Shown piece by piece: positions 6,101 to 10,469 of a stretch of DNA of 10,469 nucleotides. The stretch covers positions 1 to 10,469 of the forward strand of contig JAETTS010000056.1 of the NCBI GenBank assembly GCA_021769025.1, read 5' to 3'. The translations under genes and the position numbers were made by a program. Source of the DNA: Enterocloster bolteae. GTDB taxonomy: Bacteria > Bacillota_A > Clostridia > Lachnospirales > Lachnospiraceae. Within the stretch, counting starts at the first letter, position 1; each line of letters begins with the position of its first letter. Below the pieces are notes generated by a model. The model was not told the DNA's origin. It saw only the letters and a list, made by a program, of their open reading frames with translations, and ran no database searches.

Positions 6101-9100
6101 TTACCTTCCCCCCAACTTCCTCTGCGCTGTCGCCAACATCAGTTTAATCCGATTCAGCTGATTCACCTCGCTTGCCCCTGGGTCATAATCCACCGCAATA
6201 ATATTTGACTCTGGGTAAGCCTTTCGCAATTCCTTGATAACTCCCTTCCCCACAATATGGTTAGGCAGGCATCCAAATGGCTGGGTACATACAATATTGG
6301 TGGTTCCGCTGTGAATCAACTCCAGCATCTCCCCAGTCAAGAACCAACCCTCGCCGGTCTGATTCCCAAGAGACACGAACTTCTGCGCCATTTCTGCCAA
6401 TTCCTGGATCCTGGCCGGAGCTGTGAAATGCTTGCTTGCCAGCAATTCTTTCCTGGCCACCTTCCGGAAATATTCGATGAGAGAGATCCCCATGTTGCAC
6501 AACCGCGCAACCGACATCTTCCCTCCCAGGTTTTCCGCCTTAAAATTGGTATTATAGAAACAATAAAGCAAAAAGTCCATTAAATCCGGCATCACAGCCT
6601 CAGCGCCTTCTGATTCCAGCAGTTCCACAATATGATTGTTGGCCAGAGGAGAGAATTTCACAAGGATTTCTCCCACGATCCCCACTTTCGGCTTTTTCAC
6701 ATTCAGTCTAGGCAGATTATCAAAATCTCGGATAATTCCCCGTACATTCCTGCTAAACTCCATCATAGCAGGAGCCCGCTTTGACAGAGAGGCAATACAG
6801 CGTTTTTTCCATTCCTGATGAAGGGCATCCGCACTGCCTGGATTTTTCTCATAAGGCCGGGTGGCATAGACAACCCGCATGAAGATATCACCGTACACCA
6901 CAGCCTGCATGGCCTTGGTAAGCAGAGGAGGAGTGATGGAGAATCCAGGATTGGTCTCCATACCGTTGGCATTGATGGAGATAACCGGAACCTGGGACAT
7001 ACCTGCCTTATCCAAGGCGCGGCGGATAAATCCGATATAGTTGGATGCACGGCACCCGCCTCCGGTCTGGCTCATAAACACGGCCGTGTGCTCCAGGTCA
7101 TATTTTCCAGACAACAGCGCCTCCATGACCTGGCCGATGACAATGAGGGATGGATAGCACGCATCATTATTGACATACTGAAGCCCTACATCAACGGCAG
7201 AGCGATTGTGATTCTGCAAGACCTCAATCTTGTATCCAAAGGACCGGATTGCCGGTTCTAAAAGGTCAAAATGAATGGGTGACATCTGAGGACACAACAG
7301 GGTATATGTCTTTTTCATCTCTTTGGTAAACATCACCCGATTGTACGCGCTGGACACGACCTTGCTTTTATAGTGATTTTTCTTCCGAACCCGCAGAGCG
7401 GCGATAAGGGAACGAACCCGAATTCGTGCGGCTCCCAGGCTGCTTACTTCGTCGATCTTCAATACGGTATAGATCTTCCCGGCAGAGGCCAGGATATCGT
7501 GTACCTGGTCTGTGGTCACCGCATCCAGGCCACAACCAAAGGAATTTAGCTGGATCAGATCCAGGCAATCGCTGTTTTTCACATAGGATGCAGCAGCATA
7601 GAGACGAGAGTGGTACATCCATTGGTCAGTTACAATCAGGGGCCGTTCTACCTGGCCCAGATGGGAGATGGAGTCTTCGGTCAATACAGCAATCCCATAA
7701 GATGTGATCATCTCCGGAATGCCGTGATGGATCTCCGGATCAATGTGGTAGGGCCTGCCGGCCAGAACAATGCCGTGGCGATGGTGCTCCTTCAGCCAGG
7801 CAATGGTTTCTTCCCCCTTTTTTTGCAGATCCAGGCGGGAGTGAAGAAGCTCCTCCCATGCCAGATGGGCGGCTGTCCGAACCTCTGACTCGTGAATTTG
7901 AAATTCCTTTTCGAATTCGGACACCAGCTGCCGGGTAAGAATCTCTTCGTTGGTAAATGCCATAAAGGGATTTAAGAAACGGATATTCTTTTCAGCCAGC
8001 TCTTCCACTTTGTTTTTGATGTTCTCTGCATAGGAAGTGACCATGGGGCAGTTGTAGTGGTTTCCTGCATCCGGTTGTTCATTGCGCTCATAAGGAATGC
8101 AGGGATAGAAGATGGTCTTGATCCCCTGGGCAATCAGCCAAGAAATGTGTCCATGGACAATCTTGGCTGGATAACATTCGGATTCGCTGGGGATGGATTC
8201 AATCCCCAACTCATAGATCTGCCTGGTAGACTGAGGTGACAATATGGTGCGAAATCCTAATTTTTTGAAGAAAACAGCCCAAAACGGATAATTTTCGTAG
8301 AAATTCAGTACTCTGGGGATACCGATAATCCCTCGTCTGGCCTCATCCAGGGGGAGGGCATCGTAATCAAAGATACGATGGTACTTATAGTCAAATAGGT
8401 TGGGAATCTCTTTGCGAGTCTTTTCCTTGCCCAGGCCTCTCTCACAGCGGTTGCCGCTGATGAACTGGCGGCCGCCTCCGAAACGATTCACGGTCAGTAC
8501 ACAGTGGTTGGTGCAGCCTTTGCACCGGGTCATGGAGGTCTCGTATTTTAAGCCTATGATCTTGTCGAGAGGCATCATGGAGGTTTCTTTTCCTTCCTCA
8601 TAGCGCTCTCTTGCAATCAGGGCAGCACCGAAGGCTCCCATGATACCGGCAATGTTGGGACGGACTGCTTCACAGCCGGCGATTCGCTCAAAACTGCGCA
8701 GTACGGCATTGTTGTAGAAGGTACCGCCCTGAACCACCACATGGGTGCCCAGATCCGAAGGGCTGGTAAGCTTGATCACCTTGTATAAAGCATTCTTGAT
8801 CACCGAGTAGGCCAGGCCTGCAGAAATATCCGCCACGGTAGCCCCTTCTTTCTGGGCTTGCTTTACATTGGAATTCATAAACACTGTACAGCGGGAGCCA
8901 AGATCCGTAGGATTCTTGGCAAACAAAGCTTCCTTTGCAAAATCTTCCACAGAGTAATTTAAGGATTTGGCAAAGGTCTCAATAAAGGAACCGCAGCCGG
9001 AAGAGCAGGCCTCGTTTAGCAAGACGCTATCCACACTGTTTTCCTTGATCTTAATGCATTTCATGTCCTGGCCGCCGATATCCAGAATGCAGTCTACTTT

Positions 9101-10375
9101 GGGGTCAAAAAATTTAGCGGCATAATAGTGGGAGATGGTTTCTACCTCCCCTTCATCCAGCATGAACGCGGACTTTAGAAGGGCTTCTCCGTATCCGGTG
9201 GAACAGGACCATGCAATATGGGCGTTTTCCGGCATAAGGGCACGGATCTCCCTTATGGAACGGATAGCAGTAGCCAGAGGGCTTCCATTGTTATTGCTGT
9301 AGAAATCATAGAGCAGGGAACCATCCTCCCCTACCAAGGCAACCTTGGTGGTGGTGGAGCCGGCATCGATCCCTAAGTAGCAGGGGCCTTCATAAGAAGC
9401 CAAGGGTGCAGTCTTCACCTGATGGCCACTGTGCCGTGCAAGAAAAGAATCGTAGTCTTCCTGAGAGGAGAATAAGGGTTCCATCCGCTTTACTTCGAAA
9501 TCCATCTGTATCCCATTTTCCAGACGGTCAATGAGATGCTCCAGCGAAATAGAAACAGTCCTCTCGCTGTTCATAGCCGCCCCTAAGGCAGCAAACAGAT
9601 GAGAGTGGCCGGGAGCGATGGTCTGATCTGTGGTCAGATGCAGAGTGCGGACAAATGCTTCTCTAAGCTCTGGGAGAAAATGAAGCGGTCCGCCAAGAAA
9701 TGCTACGTTTCCACGGATTGGCTTGCCACAGGCCAGGCCGCTGATGGTCTGGTTGACCACTGCCTGGAAGATGGATGCAGCCAGATCCTCCATAGTAGCC
9801 CCTTCATTGATCAAGGGCTGAATGTCGGATTTGGCAAATACACCACAGCGTGCAGCGATAGGGTAGATCATCTGAAATTTTTGGGCATAAGTATTCAGGC
9901 CTGCGGCATCTGTCTGAAGAAGGGAAGCCATCTGATCAATGAAAGAGCCGGTACCGCCGGCGCAGATTCCATTCATTCTCTGGTCGATTCCGCCGGTGAA
10001 ATAGATGATTTTCGCATCTTCACCGCCTAGTTCGATGGCTACGTCTGTCTGAGGCGCATAATCTTTTAAAGAGGAGGCTACCGCCACAACCTCCTGAACA
10101 AACGGTATCTCCAGATGTTTGGATAAGGTAAGCCCACCGGAACCAGTGATAACCGGATACAGTTCTATGGGACCTAGTTTTTCATATGCCTGACGGAGAA
10201 GAGAAGCCAATGTCTCCTGGATATTGGCGAAGTGCCTCTCATAGCCAGAAAAGGAAATGGCTTCTGTCTGGGACTGGGATCTGGCATCAGGCTGCTGCAT
10301 ATATGTATCATTTAGAATAGCAATTTTTACTGTAGTGGAACCAATATCGATTCCCAATAAATACTGTTTTTTCAT
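6101..10375 (-). CDS. Giant BadF/HgdC-type activase fusion: two activase domains, DUF2229 and HgdB-like regions (2-hydroxyacyl-CoA dehydratase activase-related)
   Basis: This 1424-residue cytoplasmic protein has two ASKHA ATPase domains of the 2-hydroxyacyl-CoA dehydratase activator family. Each has a phosphate loop ([10 protein letters not shown] at 8-17; [10 protein letters not shown] at 335-344) and the two Cys that hold the activator's bridging [4Fe-4S] cluster: C138/C177 and C457/C496, each pair 39 residues apart. A Cys cluster follows (C618, C621, C625, C644), probably another Fe-S site. The C-terminal part holds a DUF2229-like segment (ECYPAK, C734; [11 protein letters not shown]759; C776) and HgdB-like sequence (FGCGLD, C948; ACYPS, C1073; GGGC, C1108; [13 protein letters not shown]1369). 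Classical activators are about 260-residue homodimers working with separate HgdA/HgdB subunits; here everything is on one chain and no partner gene is nearby. By family, it should hydrolyse ATP to drive an electron to very low potential; the substrate is unknown. ATG 10375 is fixed by the phosphate loop at residue 8. Large proteins of this type occur in many anaerobes. Confidence 0.93.
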   Translation of the reverse strand: MKKQYLLGIDIGSTTVKIAILNDTYMQQPDARSQSQTEAISFSGYERHFANIQETLASLLRQAYEKLGPIELYPVITGSGGLTLSKHLEIPFVQEVVAVASSLKDYAPQTDVAIELGGEDAKIIYFTGGIDQRMNGICAGGTGSFIDQMASLLQTDAAGLNTYAQKFQMIYPIAARCGVFAKSDIQPLINEGATMEDLAASIFQAVVNQTISGLACGKPIRGNVAFLGGPLHFLPELREAFVRTLHLTTDQTIAPGHSHLFAALGAAMNSERTVSISLEHLIDRLENGIQMDFEVKRMEPLFSSQEDYDSFLARHSGHQVKTAPLASYEGPCYLGIDAGSTTTKVALVGEDGSLLYDFYSNNNGSPLATAIRSIREIRALMPENAHIAWSCSTGYGEALLKSAFMLDEGEVETISHYYAAKFFDPKVDCILDIGGQDMKCIKIKENSVDSVLLNEACSSGCGSFIETFAKSLNYSVEDFAKEALFAKNPTDLGSRCTVFMNSNVKQAQKEGATVADISAGLAYSVIKNALYKVIKLTSPSDLGTHVVVQGGTFYNNAVLRSFERIAGCEAVRPNIAGIMGAFGAALIARERYEEGKETSMMPLDKIIGLKYETSMTRCKGCTNHCVLTVNRFGGGRQFISGNRCERGLGKEKTRKEIPNLFDYKYHRIFDYDALPLDEARRGIIGIPRVLNFYENYPFWAVFFKKLGFRTILSPQSTRQIYELGIESIPSESECYPAKIVHGHISWLIAQGIKTIFYPCIPYERNEQPDAGNHYNCPMVTSYAENIKNKVEELAEKNIRFLNPFMAFTNEEILTRQLVSEFEKEFQIHESEVRTAAHLAWEELLHSRLDLQKKGEETIAWLKEHHRHGIVLAGRPYHIDPEIHHGIPEMITSYGIAVLTEDSISHLGQVERPLIVTDQWMYHSRLYAAASYVKNSDCLDLIQLNSFGCGLDAVTTDQVHDILASAGKIYTVLKIDEVSSLGAARIRVRSLIAALRVRKKNHYKSKVVSSAYNRVMFTKEMKKTYTLLCPQMSPIHFDLLEPAIRSFGYKIEVLQNHNRSAVDVGLQYVNNDACYPSLIVIGQVMEALLSGKYDLEHTAVFMSQTGGGCRASNYIGFIRRALDKAGMSQVPVISINANGMETNPGFSITPPLLTKAMQAVVYGDIFMRVVYATRPYEKNPGSADALHQEWKKRCIASLSKRAPAMMEFSRNVRGIIRDFDNLPRLNVKKPKVGIVGEILVKFSPLANNHIVELLESEGAEAVMPDLMDFLLYCFYNTNFKAENLGGKMSVARLCNMGISLIEYFRKVARKELLASKHFTAPARIQELAEMAQKFVSLGNQTGEGWFLTGEMLELIHSGTTNIVCTQPFGCLPNHIVGKGVIKELRKAYPESNIIAVDYDPGASEVNQLNRIKLMLATAQRKLGGR

Positions 10376-10403
10376 ATGTGAGGGAAAAGTCCCTGCCTCC
10401 TTT
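10376..10403 (-). promoter_or_regulatory. Distant Shine-Dalgarno site with an intervening hairpin
   Basis: On the minus strand AAAGGAGG (10403-10396) is the only strong ribosome site for the 1424-aa gene, yet it lies 20 nt from the ATG. The 14 nt at 10394-10381 read AGGGACTTTTCCCT, a 5-bp stem (AGGGA/TCCCT) with a CTTT loop. Folding it leaves one nt before and five after, an effective spacing of 6 nt. No in-frame ATG, GTG or TTG lies between the site and the ATG. Confidence 0.6.
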
Positions 10404-10404
10404 G

Positions 10405-10431
10405 CACGTGAAACATTGAAACTATTGAAAT
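10405..10431 (-). repeat. Three short direct repeats (TTTCA) and a CACGTG palindrome in the leader
   Basis: On the plus strand TGAAAC or TGAAAT occurs at 10409, 10417 and 10426 (spacing 8 and 9 nt), next to the palindrome CACGTG (10405-10410). They fall between the predicted transcription start and the ribosome site. They could be a regulator or RNA-binding site, but the units are short and the region is AT-rich, so chance is possible. Confidence 0.3.
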
Positions 10432-10442
10432 AATTACTAGAA

Positions 10443-10451
10443 AGTGTACCA
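10443..10451 (-). promoter_or_regulatory. Possible extended -10 promoter element for the activase-fusion gene
   Basis: The minus strand reads TGGTACACT (10451-10443): TACACT as a -10 box with a TG one base upstream. A -35 box at 17-nt spacing would cover 10466-10471 and runs off the window, so it cannot be judged. Transcription would start near 10436 and give a leader of about 60 nt. Confidence 0.35.
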
Positions 10452-10469
10452 CAAAAAGAAAAAGATTAC

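Overview
The window looks like chromosomal DNA from an anaerobic Firmicute, most likely a Lachnospiraceae or Clostridium cluster XIVa gut species. Supporting signs are the strong AGGAGG-type ribosome binding sites, Clostridia-type choline-binding/cell-wall-binding repeat proteins, a stand-alone FlhB C-terminal domain protein, and a giant oxygen-sensitive-type BadF/HgdC activase fusion. No species can be named from sequence alone. I see no rRNA, tRNA, CRISPR array, insertion sequence or phage gene.

Layout, plus strand: (1) The 3' end of an upstream gene (to 112) overlaps a small FlhB-C-like export-switch homologue (99-470). (2) Two tandem paralogous secreted proteins (661-2049 and 2102-3289) each carry a signal peptide, a shared beta-rich module and a C-terminal row of GW/WYY cell-wall-binding repeats, with no enzymatic domain. 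(3) A good sigma-A type promoter (3293-3321) drives an apparent three-gene operon: a lytic transglycosylase without a signal peptide (3359-4255), a PilZ protein (4292-4909) and a family-2 glycosyltransferase with a TPR-like tail (4924-6012, GTG start). A rho-independent terminator (6056-6097) closes it. Minus strand: one very long gene (10375-6101, 1424 aa) converges on the same terminator. It encodes two BadF/HgdC activase domains plus two DUF2229/HgdB-like halves.

How the parts may work together: the plus-strand genes share a surface and envelope theme (export switch, peptidoglycan cleavage, c-di-GMP sensing, glycan transfer, wall-attached proteins). This suggests, but does not prove, a motility- or surface-related locus responding to c-di-GMP. 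The minus-strand gene is an independent, ATP-driven low-potential electron-transfer protein of unknown substrate.

The most interesting points are: the doubly duplicated architecture of the 1424-aa protein, in which all four ligands of the normally inter-subunit [4Fe-4S] cluster lie in one chain; a hairpin between its Shine-Dalgarno sequence and its start codon that would correct a 20-nt spacing to 6 nt; and a strand-composition switch inside the glycosyltransferase gene rather than at the convergent gene boundary.
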